A stretch of DNA of 64,000 nt from Paenibacillus sp. URB8-2 (GTDB lineage Bacteria; Bacillota; Bacilli; Paenibacillales; Paenibacillaceae), in NCBI RefSeq assembly GCF_013393385.1, contig NZ_AP023239.1, positions 4,278,001 through 4,342,000 on the forward strand, written 5' to 3'. Below the pieces are notes generated by a model. The model searched no databases, was not told the origin of the DNA, and saw nothing but the letters and a program-made list of their open reading frames with translations. The translations under genes and the position numbers were made by a program. Every line of letters starts with the position of its first letter. Within the stretch, counting starts at the first letter, position 1. Positions 39,798 through 47,615 of the stretch are shown in pieces.

Positions 39798-40631
39798 TTA
39801 TCCTCTTAGTAATTTTATATATAACCATTTTCTCACTTTATTGGGTAACATAAGACGTGTAACAAACCTAACAGAATTATTATAAAAATAATCAAAAATA
39901 TTTATCATTTTATTTTTTAGCATAAAATCAAATATTCGTTTCTGTGTTAGAAAATAACTCCATCCTCCACGTCTACGAAATGTATCCTCATTTATTCGAA
40001 CATTTACTAGTGTCTCGTTAAGATTTGCAAATGTACACCCAGCAAGGAACATTCTAATCCATAGATAATAGTCCTCATTTAAATACCAATGCATGTAACT
40101 TCCGCATTTTTCCACATCACTTTTCTTGAACATGACGCTCATATGATTAAATGGACTTCTTGTCTTCATATATCTTTTTATATCTTGATCTTCTAATGGA
40201 ACTTTTCTATAACTAACGATGTTATCGGAGTAACAAATGAATTCTGAAATATTTGTACCCACTAAACTTATTTCTTCGTTGTTCCCAAAGCACTCAAGTT
40301 GCTTTTCAAACCTTGTTGGCATACTTATATCGTCACTATCCATACGCGCTACTAACTCATGACTACAATACTGAAGCCCTTCTCTTAATGCAGCTCCAAG
40401 ACCAACATTTACAGGTAGCCAAACCAATTTCATAAAATTAAAAATATTTTGGTATTGTTTTAATTCATATTCTGTAGCATCTGGTACTTTACCATCGATA
40501 ACTATCACTATTTCATCGGGCTTAACAGTTTGATTAATAATACTATCTATAGCTTGCTTCACATGTGCAACACGATCATTTTTATAAACCGACATTAACA
40601 CTGAAAATTTCATACTCGTCAACTCTTTCAT
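39798..40631 (-). CDS. GT2-family glycosyltransferase E
   Basis: A 277-residue family 2 enzyme of a shorter subgroup (rhamnosyl- or galactosyltransferase-like): FSVLMSVYKNDRVAHVKQAI, PDEIVIVIDGKVPD, GLGAALREGLQYCSHELVAR and MDSDDISMPTRFEKQLE. WYLNEDYYLWIRMFLAGCTF is a strong family marker for the catalytic Glu/Asp. The ATG overlaps the epimerase stop as ATGA; a second ATG six codons on (MKFSVLM) has AAAGAG nine bases ahead and could be the true start (40613). Confidence 0.88.
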   Translation of the reverse strand: MKELTSMKFSVLMSVYKNDRVAHVKQAIDSIINQTVKPDEIVIVIDGKVPDATEYELKQYQNIFNFMKLVWLPVNVGLGAALREGLQYCSHELVARMDSDDISMPTRFEKQLECFGNNEEISLVGTNISEFICYSDNIVSYRKVPLEDQDIKRYMKTRSPFNHMSVMFKKSDVEKCGSYMHWYLNEDYYLWIRMFLAGCTFANLNETLVNVRINEDTFRRRGGWSYFLTQKRIFDFMLKNKMINIFDYFYNNSVRFVTRLMLPNKVRKWLYIKLLRG

Positions 40632-41512
40632 GTTGATTCTTTGTCAATATACATCTTTAATGAATCAATAGAATTTACAATACAATAACTCCAATTGAAA
40701 TGATCAGACATTTGTCTATCGTAATATTTACTCCCAAATATTTTATTAATAATTTTTAACTTTATAGCCATGAACTTTAAAATCCCCATAAAGCTACGAG
40801 TAAACCATATCTTTCTTCCCATTATTTTGGCTATTACTTTTATGATTAGAGTTGTATTCATGTAATCTTTATTTTGCGGATAATATACCCCCATTGCCCT
40901 ATTCACGATAATAAGTTTTAAGAACTCAATTAAATTATCAATGTAGATCATACTTCTATCATTTTTTATGTCAAAAAAAACTGGAGTATATTTTGCGATT
41001 TTGATAAGCCTAGGAAAATTCCCTTTGCAGTTCGGTCCATATACCATTGGCGTTCTAACTACAACGGTCTTAAAATATTCGCAATTCAACCCCTGTATAG
41101 CGACATCAGCTTCTAATTTGCTTTTCCCATAAAAATCGATCGGGTTCGGCTTAGTATCAGCCGTAATTATTTGCTGTTCTCCAATTTTGCTATCAGAACC
41201 ATAAATGATCATACTGCTCATAAATATAAATTGCTTTACTTTTTCTATCTTCGCCTTAGTCGCCACTTCTATTGCAAGATCCCGATTAACCTTATAATAC
41301 AAATCTTCCATTTTAGGATCAGCCGAGACATGCGCTATACCAGCAACATGCAGAACTGTGTCATATCCTGAGAAATCGTGGTTTTTCCATTCTTCCCCCC
41401 TAACGGATATCTCCTCGACCTCGTACTGATCCGGCCATTGGCTTACCCATTTGATAAAGCTTGTTCCTATGTAGCTTCCCCTGCCGGTTATCAGAATCTT
41501 CTTTCTGCTCAT
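40628..41512 (-). CDS. NAD-dependent epimerase/dehydratase
   Basis: A 294-residue short-chain dehydrogenase of the extended type. The Rossmann loop is KILITGRGSYIGTSFIKW (a GxGxxIG variant), the catalytic Tyr-Lys pair is FYGKSK, and the Ser is in FMSSMIIYGSD. Genes like this often accompany the initiating sugar transferase in Firmicute surface-glycan loci, where they reduce or epimerise the nucleotide sugar used first. It lies three bases after the transferase stop and overlaps the next gene by four bases. Substrate not predictable; possible 4-epimerase or 4-keto reductase. Confidence 0.82.
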   Translation of the reverse strand: MSRKKILITGRGSYIGTSFIKWVSQWPDQYEVEEISVRGEEWKNHDFSGYDTVLHVAGIAHVSADPKMEDLYYKVNRDLAIEVATKAKIEKVKQFIFMSSMIIYGSDSKIGEQQIITADTKPNPIDFYGKSKLEADVAIQGLNCEYFKTVVVRTPMVYGPNCKGNFPRLIKIAKYTPVFFDIKNDRSMIYIDNLIEFLKLIIVNRAMGVYYPQNKDYMNTTLIIKVIAKIMGRKIWFTRSFMGILKFMAIKLKIINKIFGSKYYDRQMSDHFNWSYCIVNSIDSLKMYIDKEST

Positions 41513-41515
41513 TTC

Positions 41516-42142
41516 TTAAGAGGCAACTCCTTTAGCTTTGGATGCTGATTTGAGGTTCTCTCCTTCAACGACGCCGTCGGATTTGAGGACTCGGGCAATG
41601 GTCATGACAAAGATTTTGGCATCAAAAATGAGAGAAACTTTCTTGGTATAAGCTCCATCAAATTTCGCCTTTTCTTCATTAGGGAGTTCATCGCGTCCGT
41701 TAATCTGTGCCCATCCGGTCAGGCCCGGCTTAATAGCATTTGCTCCGTACTTGTCTCTCTCCTCAAGCAAATCATACTGATTCCAAAGGGCAGGGCGGGG
41801 TCCGATAATGCTCATTTCTCCCTTTACTATATTGATAATCTGAGGCAGCTCGTCCAAGCTTGTCTTTCTGAGGAACTTGCCAACTCTAGTAATGCAGGCT
41901 TCCGGGTTCTTCAATAAATGGGTGGGCATATCTTTGGGTGTGTCGGTGCGCATCGTTCTGAACTTCAGAATAAAGAATTCACTCTTATGCTTACCGATCC
42001 GTTTCTGCTTGAAGAGAACCGGGCCCCTGGACTCAAGCTTTATGGCCGCTGCGATAATGATAAGGAAAGGCCACAAGCAAAGCAGAGCGATGAGAGCAAG
42101 CAGAATATCCACGACCGGTTTAATCCTTGTATAAGACCTCAT
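41516..42142 (-). CDS. Undecaprenyl-phosphate sugar phosphotransferase (WcaJ-like)
   Basis: A 208-residue initiating enzyme that loads the first sugar phosphate onto undecaprenyl phosphate. Features: one N-terminal membrane segment (about 10-35), then RGPVLFKQKRIGKH, FILKFRTMRTD, LRKTSLDELPQIINIVKGEM, IIGPRPAL and KPGLTGWAQINGRDE, all family signatures. It is the short form without the extra N-terminal membrane domain. Start chosen at MRSYTRIK, eight bases after AAGGG. A GTG three codons upstream is less well spaced. It defines the locus as lipid-linked repeat-unit synthesis. Confidence 0.93.
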   Translation of the reverse strand: MRSYTRIKPVVDILLALIALLCLWPFLIIIAAAIKLESRGPVLFKQKRIGKHKSEFFILKFRTMRTDTPKDMPTHLLKNPEACITRVGKFLRKTSLDELPQIINIVKGEMSIIGPRPALWNQYDLLEERDKYGANAIKPGLTGWAQINGRDELPNEEKAKFDGAYTKKVSLIFDAKIFVMTIARVLKSDGVVEGENLKSASKAKGVAS

Positions 42143-42171
42143 AGAATTCACCCTTATTCCAGTTTTCGTTA

Positions 42172-42396
42172 CTACATCCCAACTTCAAACGAATAGCCCA
42201 ATTCTTCTAGCGTTGGCACTTTTCTCGGCTCACCCAGTTGAATGATCAAGCCGCTGTCCATCGTCGCAAGCCGTTTAACTTCAGAGTTCATGCGGGTGTC
42301 AGGTATACTTGCCTTGGTCGCATACGTTTCTTGCTGACCCGATATTTCAAGCGTTACGGTATTCTCGACAACGGTTAACAAGTCTCTCAATCTCAT
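42172..42396 (-). CDS. Hypothetical 74-aa protein in polysaccharide operon
   Basis: A short soluble protein with GGAGGTATAACT before its ATG, between the copper-amine-oxidase-like protein gene and the initiating transferase gene. I do not recognise it. It starts MRLRDLLTVVENTVTLEISG and ends PTLEELGYSFEVGM; no membrane segment or Cys pair. Predicted as a mostly beta fold with a final helix. Position in the operon suggests an accessory role in surface-polymer assembly or regulation (inference). Confidence 0.7.
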   Translation of the reverse strand: MRLRDLLTVVENTVTLEISGQQETYATKASIPDTRMNSEVKRLATMDSGLIIQLGEPRKVPTLEELGYSFEVGM

Positions 42397-42422
42397 AGTT
42401 ATACCTCCATTGGTATGTTCGA

Positions 42423-43415
42423 TTAACCTGCCATGCCTTTAACCAACTCAAGCCCACTATTGACTTGTGACTCAAAGGCGCTGCGATACTGGTCAATAAT
42501 GGCTGTATCATAACCGTTCGCTTTCAGCTTCGATTCAGCAGCGGAAATTATGCTATTAAACGATGAAGTAAATGAACTCAACTGCTGCTCGCCTTTGGAG
42601 AGAATTGCAGCCTTGGCTTTGTCATCCTTGGCGTTCAGATATTCCAATGCCAGTCCCATCAAGACAGATTTTGCTTGGGATTGTAGCGAGGTAAGTTTCG
42701 CTTCCGTTTCGCTGGTGATCTGTTCGTAGGAAGGTTTACTTTCTGCCGCACCTCCGGAAGCGCCCGTTCCAGCCTGTGCGGTCGGCGCAGGTGTTGATGT
42801 TGGTTGTTCCGTTGGACTTACGCTTGAGGAATCGTCGCTTTTACTCTTCGTATCATCCGGATTTTGCGCCTTATATGCGCTGGTAAAGGCTGTAATGCTC
42901 TTGGTCTTCTGATCCCATTTCAGGGTGGTCCCTGCCGCTTCAGATAGAAAGCGCAGCGGCACATACATGGTGCCGTTCAGTATGTAGCTGGATAAACCTT
43001 GGGGGATACTCTTGATGGAGCCGTTAAAGACATAGCTTGCATTTACTTTACTGAGAGCAACGGTCTTGGTTACTCCTGTGGAAGTTTCCTGATTGCCCGC
43101 GTTTATTAAATATTCTTGGATCACGGTCATCTCACGGCTGTTTGGCTCAGCGACTGTTACTCTGACATTCTTGGCGTCCCAGCTTACGCTCCTCTGAAGC
43201 GCGTAAGAGATGAAGCGCAGCGGCACATAAGTGGAATTGTTATAAATAATGATATATTGTCCCTCAGGAGGCTGCAGGTTGATCCCGTCAAACGTTATTG
43301 CTGCCTTTACAGTCTGCGCTTTAATGATGACTGGAGCAGCGTATGCCGAAACTGGGGCAATGCTGATCAGCAGCGTCAGCCATAGTATTGCAGCGGAATA
43401 TCTTAATTTGCCCAT
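42423..43415 (-). CDS. Secreted protein with copper amine oxidase N-terminal (stalk) domains
   Basis: A 330-residue exported protein: signal peptide about 1-26 (ending VSAYA), then two copies of the CuAO_N1 stalk domain (YNNSTYVPLRFISYALQRSV at about 57-76 and LNGTMYVPLRFLSEAAGTTL at about 145-164). A Ser/Thr/Pro linker (about 190-225) follows, then a helical C-terminal domain of Ala, Lys and Glu (about 230-330). CuAO_N1 domains are frequent in Paenibacillus exported proteins and do not imply oxidase activity. Three bases after the preceding membrane protein gene, so co-expressed. Its role in the polysaccharide locus is not known. Confidence 0.82.
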   Translation of the reverse strand: MGKLRYSAAILWLTLLISIAPVSAYAAPVIIKAQTVKAAITFDGINLQPPEGQYIIIYNNSTYVPLRFISYALQRSVSWDAKNVRVTVAEPNSREMTVIQEYLINAGNQETSTGVTKTVALSKVNASYVFNGSIKSIPQGLSSYILNGTMYVPLRFLSEAAGTTLKWDQKTKSITAFTSAYKAQNPDDTKSKSDDSSSVSPTEQPTSTPAPTAQAGTGASGGAAESKPSYEQITSETEAKLTSLQSQAKSVLMGLALEYLNAKDDKAKAAILSKGEQQLSSFTSSFNSIISAAESKLKANGYDTAIIDQYRSAFESQVNSGLELVKGMAG

Positions 43416-43417
43416 AT

Positions 43418-44062
43418 TTACTCACTTTCCTTTTCTTCTGCTAGTGTCTGGCTGCGTGATTTCCCCTCGCTGACGCCATATTTCTTGGCAATCTGCACGA
43501 GCTCGTTATACTGCTGTTCCGAGACTTTTCCCATCACAAGAGTTCGGGCTTCCTTCTTCTCATCGATTGTCAAACCGCCTTGAGCCAATGCCTGAAGTTG
43601 TTTTATGTCAGACATGCTTAATTCGCCCAAAACAATGGAGACGACGTCGGCCTTATCTTTTACACTTACATTTTCCTGGATCTTCTTGGCCATCTCCGTG
43701 GAGATTTGCGGAGTGTATTGGGTTAGAGAATCCGACTTGGCAGCAGGTGAAGATGAGGGTTGACTCTGCTCCTTGACGGCTTTGGTACCGGTATTGTCGT
43801 CCGCATTAGCATTGGCTGCAGTGTCTATCGGCTTGGTATTTGTTGAATCCGTCACCTGCGGAACAGCTGTTTCCGTTGGTGAAGCCGGTGCCGTAGATAC
43901 TTGAGGTTCGGCTATGCCCCCAGTCCCCGTCTCCAGTCCCTCCGCCATGGAATTCATCAGTTTGTTCACCGCATAATTGGCAGCAAATGCTCCGCCTATA
44001 CCCAGAATTATGATGACCGACAACGCCCAGGCCAGTATTTTAGTCCATCTCTTCTTGAACAT
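43418..44062 (-). CDS. Single-pass membrane protein of unknown function
   Basis: A 214-residue protein: a short cytoplasmic Lys/Arg-rich start, one membrane helix (about 10-32), a low-complexity Thr/Ala/Pro/Ser linker (about 50-115) and a helical extracytoplasmic domain (about 120-214: YTPQISTEMAKKIQENVSVK onward). GGAGGATTACA precedes ATG. It lies 23 nt after the CapD-like gene and just before the stalk-domain protein gene. Not recognised. With its neighbours it forms a three-gene cassette of uncharacterised envelope proteins. Confidence 0.75.
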   Translation of the reverse strand: MFKKRWTKILAWALSVIIILGIGGAFAANYAVNKLMNSMAEGLETGTGGIAEPQVSTAPASPTETAVPQVTDSTNTKPIDTAANANADDNTGTKAVKEQSQPSSSPAAKSDSLTQYTPQISTEMAKKIQENVSVKDKADVVSIVLGELSMSDIKQLQALAQGGLTIDEKKEARTLVMGKVSEQQYNELVQIAKKYGVSEGKSRSQTLAEEKESE

Positions 44063-44085
44063 TGTAATCCTCCGTTAGCTTGTGA

Positions 44086-45924
44086 TTAACTGATGGCCGC
44101 ATTGGCAACAGGCATCATCGGTACAATCTGATTGATAATCTCCCGGACTGAAGCCGTGTTGCTCTCTGATAGTGCACGCTCCAAACGTTTAAATTCAAGC
44201 TCCAATTGGCTTGAGGTTAAGACCGCCGGTCTGCCAATAAATATACGGTCATGCTGAGTTGACCCCAAATTCTCTTCCGCCGTAAGCAGCTCTTCGTATA
44301 GCTTCTCGCCCTCGCGGATACCGGAAAATGCTATCTGGATGTCCTTGTAAGGCTCGTAACCGGATAAGGTGATCAAGTCTTCGGCCAGAGTCAGAATCTT
44401 CACCGGTTTACCCATATCCAGCACAAAGACTTCGCCGCCTTCGGCAATTGCTCCCGCCTGGATCACAAGCTGTACCGCCTCAGGAATCGTCATGAAGTAC
44501 CTAACCATCTCGGGATGGGTGACGGTAACTGGCCCCCCCTCAGCGATCTGCTGTTTGAAGACCGGAACAACGCTTCCCCGGCTGCCGAGCACATTACCGA
44601 AACGCACAGCTGAGAACTTGGTCTTACTTCTTGTATTCAAGCTCTGTACATACATTTCCGCAATCCGCTTCGTAGCCCCCATAACGCTCGTCGGGTTAAC
44701 GGCTTTGTCCGAGGATATCATGACAAAGCGGTCTGTACCGTATTCATCCGCGCAGTCCGCTACATTGCGAGTGCCAAAAACATTGTTCTTGATCGCTTCG
44801 GAAGGATTACCCTCCATAAGCGGTACATGCTTGTGCGCTGCTGCGTGAAAGACAACCTGCGGGTGATGGGCACGAAATACATCCATCATACGGGCGCGGT
44901 CCTGAATATCGGCGATGATCGGAACAAGATTCAGATTCGGGAAGCTTTTTCGAAGCTCCATTTCGATCGTGTAAATGCTGTTCTCTCCGTGCCCGAGAAG
45001 CAGAAGCTTGTCCGGCATAAATTTGGCGACCTGACGGCAGAGCTCCGAACCGATGGAGCCTCCGGCCCCGGTAATCAGAACCACTTTGTTATGAACATAA
45101 CCTAAAATACTGTTCAAGTCCTCGACTATGGGTTCGCGTCCAAGCAAATCTTCTACGCTGACATCGCGCAACCGTTTAACCGAGACCTTGCCGGTGATCA
45201 AGTCATTAATCGCCGGAATAATCTTCAACTTGATGCCGGTCTGCTTGGCAATGCCGATAATCTCCGATATTTCCGTTCGGGATACAGAGGGCATCGCTAT
45301 GATTATTTCATTGATTTCCTGCTCACTTACAATGCGCGGGATAGAGTGCCGGTTTCCCAACACCGGAACGCCCAAAATGGACATCCGAAGTTTGTAGGGA
45401 CTGTCATCTATGAATCCTACCAATTGGGTATGGGTAAAAGAAGAACTCTTCATTTCCTTAGCAATTAGCGTGCCACAATCACCGGCACCCACGATCAGCG
45501 CACGGTTCTGCTCTTCATGGCGTCCGTTCCGTTCCTTATGAACGACCACCCTCCATAAAAAGCGGGTCCCGCCGACCAGCAGCAGGGTCGTTTCGATTAC
45601 CCGCGCCTCAACTCCAAGCGGAAGACGTTCATCGAACAGCAGCAAAGAAAAGATGTAAGACAATATCGCTCCAACAAGGATGGCCTTGAGAATGGCTACG
45701 ATCTCGCCAATACTCGCATATTTCCATATTCTTCGGTACAAGCCGAAGTAGTAAAGACTGCCTCCAAAGGTAAACGAAGAAATTAAGCAATATTGCAGCA
45801 TTTGGCGGGAATAATTATCGGGAATATCTCCATAGAACCGCAGAAGATAGGACGTTTCAATACTAAACCACACGATGATAAGATCGATCATGAATAATAG
45901 GATAAATCGTTTGTTCGCTGTCAT
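44086..45924 (-). CDS. CapD/EpsC-like nucleotide-sugar dehydratase/epimerase
   Basis: A 612-residue membrane protein. Four membrane helices (about 5-125) are followed by a CoA-binding-like Rossmann fold (ALIVGAGDCGTLIAKEMKSS) and a catalytic short-chain dehydrogenase domain (VVLITGAGGSIGSELCRQVA). MISSDKAVNPTSVMGATKR shows Met replacing the usual catalytic Tyr, as in membrane UDP-GlcNAc 4,6-dehydratases of this family. These make UDP-sugars for surface glycans. Start at MTANKRF, with GGAGGCACTGAAA ahead; a longer frame has no ribosome site. It follows the tyrosine kinase gene by 58 nt. Confidence 0.9.
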   Translation of the reverse strand: MTANKRFILLFMIDLIIVWFSIETSYLLRFYGDIPDNYSRQMLQYCLISSFTFGGSLYYFGLYRRIWKYASIGEIVAILKAILVGAILSYIFSLLLFDERLPLGVEARVIETTLLLVGGTRFLWRVVVHKERNGRHEEQNRALIVGAGDCGTLIAKEMKSSSFTHTQLVGFIDDSPYKLRMSILGVPVLGNRHSIPRIVSEQEINEIIIAMPSVSRTEISEIIGIAKQTGIKLKIIPAINDLITGKVSVKRLRDVSVEDLLGREPIVEDLNSILGYVHNKVVLITGAGGSIGSELCRQVAKFMPDKLLLLGHGENSIYTIEMELRKSFPNLNLVPIIADIQDRARMMDVFRAHHPQVVFHAAAHKHVPLMEGNPSEAIKNNVFGTRNVADCADEYGTDRFVMISSDKAVNPTSVMGATKRIAEMYVQSLNTRSKTKFSAVRFGNVLGSRGSVVPVFKQQIAEGGPVTVTHPEMVRYFMTIPEAVQLVIQAGAIAEGGEVFVLDMGKPVKILTLAEDLITLSGYEPYKDIQIAFSGIREGEKLYEELLTAEENLGSTQHDRIFIGRPAVLTSSQLELEFKRLERALSESNTASVREIINQIVPMMPVANAAIS

Positions 45925-45982
45925 TTTCAGTGCCTCCGAAAAATAACATATGGTGACTATTAAAGCCTGTTTCAACCTGTGG

Positions 45983-46669
45983 TTAATTGCCGTAATAATA
46001 GTAATAATAGCCTTCACTGGCTTTGCGTTTAACATTATTCATAACGACGCCAAGCACTCGGCCTCCTACCCGGTCCAAGTTTGCTTTGGCTTTCACTGCG
46101 ATATCGCGTTTGACTCTCCCGTAGCTTACTACCATAATCACTCCGTCGCTCTTGGAAGCCATAATCTGAGCGTCCGTGACAGCGAGCAAGGGCGGAGTAT
46201 CTATGAGGATGATATCGAAACGTTGTCTCAGTTCCTGCAGAACTGCGCTCATCCGGTTGGATGCAAGCATTTCGGCTGGATTCGGCGGAATCGGACCTGA
46301 GGTAATAATCGATAAATTGGGAACTTCCGAGCCCTGAATAACCTCATCCAGGTTCGCCTGCTGCGATAATAGAGAGGACAAGCCATATCGGTTGCTTAGC
46401 GAGAAGGTCCGGTGTCCGGTTGGCTTCCGCATATCTGCGTCAATTAACACTACCTTCTTGTCCGCTTGTGCATAGGCGGCGGCCAGGTTGGCGGTAACTG
46501 TTGATTTCCCTTCCTCAGGCCCTGAGGAGGTAACCATAATGACCTGAATCTTGTCATCTACTGAGGAAAAATCAATATTTGTCCGAAGAGCCCTGAACGC
46601 TTCCGAGACGGTAGAACGCGGATTGGTGACAGTAATCAAATGACGTTGTTTACTTTGCTGCTGTGACAT
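45983..46669 (-). CDS. CpsD/CapB-type tyrosine autokinase
   Basis: A 228-residue bacterial tyrosine kinase (BY-kinase). Walker A is SSGPEEGKSTVTANLA, Walker A' is VVLIDADMRKPTGHR and Walker B is FDIILIDTPP. The C-terminus carries a six-Tyr run (EGYYYYYYGN), the autophosphorylated cluster. It pairs with the membrane activator encoded directly upstream; the two reading frames overlap by 20 bases. The PHP phosphatase encoded at 49742-50530 is the expected enzyme for dephosphorylating it. It controls polymer length and amount. Confidence 0.95.
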   Translation of the reverse strand: MSQQQSKQRHLITVTNPRSTVSEAFRALRTNIDFSSVDDKIQVIMVTSSGPEEGKSTVTANLAAAYAQADKKVVLIDADMRKPTGHRTFSLSNRYGLSSLLSQQANLDEVIQGSEVPNLSIITSGPIPPNPAEMLASNRMSAVLQELRQRFDIILIDTPPLLAVTDAQIMASKSDGVIMVVSYGRVKRDIAVKAKANLDRVGGRVLGVVMNNVKRKASEGYYYYYYGN

Positions 46670-47426
46670 GTTCGAGTTCTCCCGTCTTTCTGATTTGCGT
46701 TGCGGAGACTGGCTCTCCGGCTTTCACTTCTTCCGCTCCCACTCTCGTAATCATAGCCAAGGTCGGAAGTCCGAGCACTTGCTCGATATCTGCTTCAGTC
46801 TTGAGCGTGTCGTCCATATACTCCAGCAAGAAAGCAATCCCCAAACCGATCATCAGGGATACGACAAAAGCGATAGCCAGATTCAGCATGACATTCGGTT
46901 CCACCGGACCGGGAGCTTGTACTGGATCTACTTTGGCTTCGTTAAGGATCGAAACGTTCTGCACGTTGAACAAATCTGGAATCTCTTGCTTGAATACGAG
47001 CGAGATGGCGTTAACTACCTCGGCTGCCCTTGAATAGGAATTATCACGGACTACGAGGGTCATCACCTGCGTATTATTTACGGAACTGACATTGACCTTT
47101 TTCATAAGCTCATCCGTTGTCAGATTGAACTGTGGATATTTGCTGGCAACGATGTCCAATATGGCAGGAGTCTTAATGATTTCCTTATACGTGTTGATCA
47201 ATTGGATATTCGTGTTGATTTGATTGAGATCCAGTTGGGCAACCGCCGTTTGGTTAGGTGTCTGATTGACAATAATCTTGGTTGAAGCCTCATATACCGG
47301 GTTCTTGATATATACGCTGTATATTCCGGCGATACCGCACGCTAAAATAACGATTCCGACGATCAGCCACAACCGTTTCCGAATAATCCGGAAATAGTCG
47401 CGAAGATCCAATTCTTGTGATAACAC
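46650..47426 (-). CDS. Wzz-like polysaccharide co-polymerase, kinase activator
   Basis: A 258-residue membrane protein of the CapA/YveK type: two membrane helices (about 18-38 and 178-200) around an extracellular domain, with the Wzz signature PVQAPGPVEPNVMLNLAIAF before helix 2. The cytoplasmic tail (EEVKAGEPVSATQIRKTGEL) is the part that activates the tyrosine kinase. GTG start at 47424-47426, eight bases after GGAGGG. First gene of the polysaccharide operon; its leader contains the stem-loop at 47468-47529. Confidence 0.92.
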   Translation of the reverse strand: MLSQELDLRDYFRIIRKRLWLIVGIVILACGIAGIYSVYIKNPVYEASTKIIVNQTPNQTAVAQLDLNQINTNIQLINTYKEIIKTPAILDIVASKYPQFNLTTDELMKKVNVSSVNNTQVMTLVVRDNSYSRAAEVVNAISLVFKQEIPDLFNVQNVSILNEAKVDPVQAPGPVEPNVMLNLAIAFVVSLMIGLGIAFLLEYMDDTLKTEADIEQVLGLPTLAMITRVGAEEVKAGEPVSATQIRKTGELEHVTAAK

Positions 47427-47467
47427 GTATAATTCCCTCCAAGCTCTTCTTGAAATATTTCAAGCCT

Positions 47468-47529
47468 TACTTCTACGAGAAACGCCTACCCCTTCCTTTA
47501 AATAGCGGCAACCGTTTCTCGTAGAAGTA
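47468..47529. repeat. ACGAGAAACG stem-loop, copy 2 (leader of polysaccharide operon)
   Basis: Perfect 17-bp arms TACTTCTACGAGAAACG (47468-47484) and its complement (47513-47529), 28-nt loop. It lies between the terminator of the SLH gene and the Wzz-like gene, so it should be in the operon's leader or just before it. Related stem-loops precede hemL and ispG. Confidence 0.8.
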
Positions 47530-47571
47530 GCTGACCTGTTCTAAGCGCGAAGCTTATTATTTGCATTTGTT

Positions 47572-47604
47572 AAAAATACCTCCTCTCACCTGCATGAGAG
47601 GAGG
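47572..47604 (-). terminator. Terminator of the SLH protein gene
   Basis: Perfect 10-bp stem CCTCCTCTCA/TGAGAGGAGG with a six-base loop, followed by TATTTTTA on the minus strand, 12 nt after the stop. Confidence 0.9.
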
Positions 47605-47615
47605 CCGGTAATTAC

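Noticed and set aside
47427..47571. EAR-type antitermination RNA for the polysaccharide operon
   Set aside because: The leader holds a stem-loop but none of the EAR pseudoknot or hairpin set I could recognise, and EAR normally lies within the operon.
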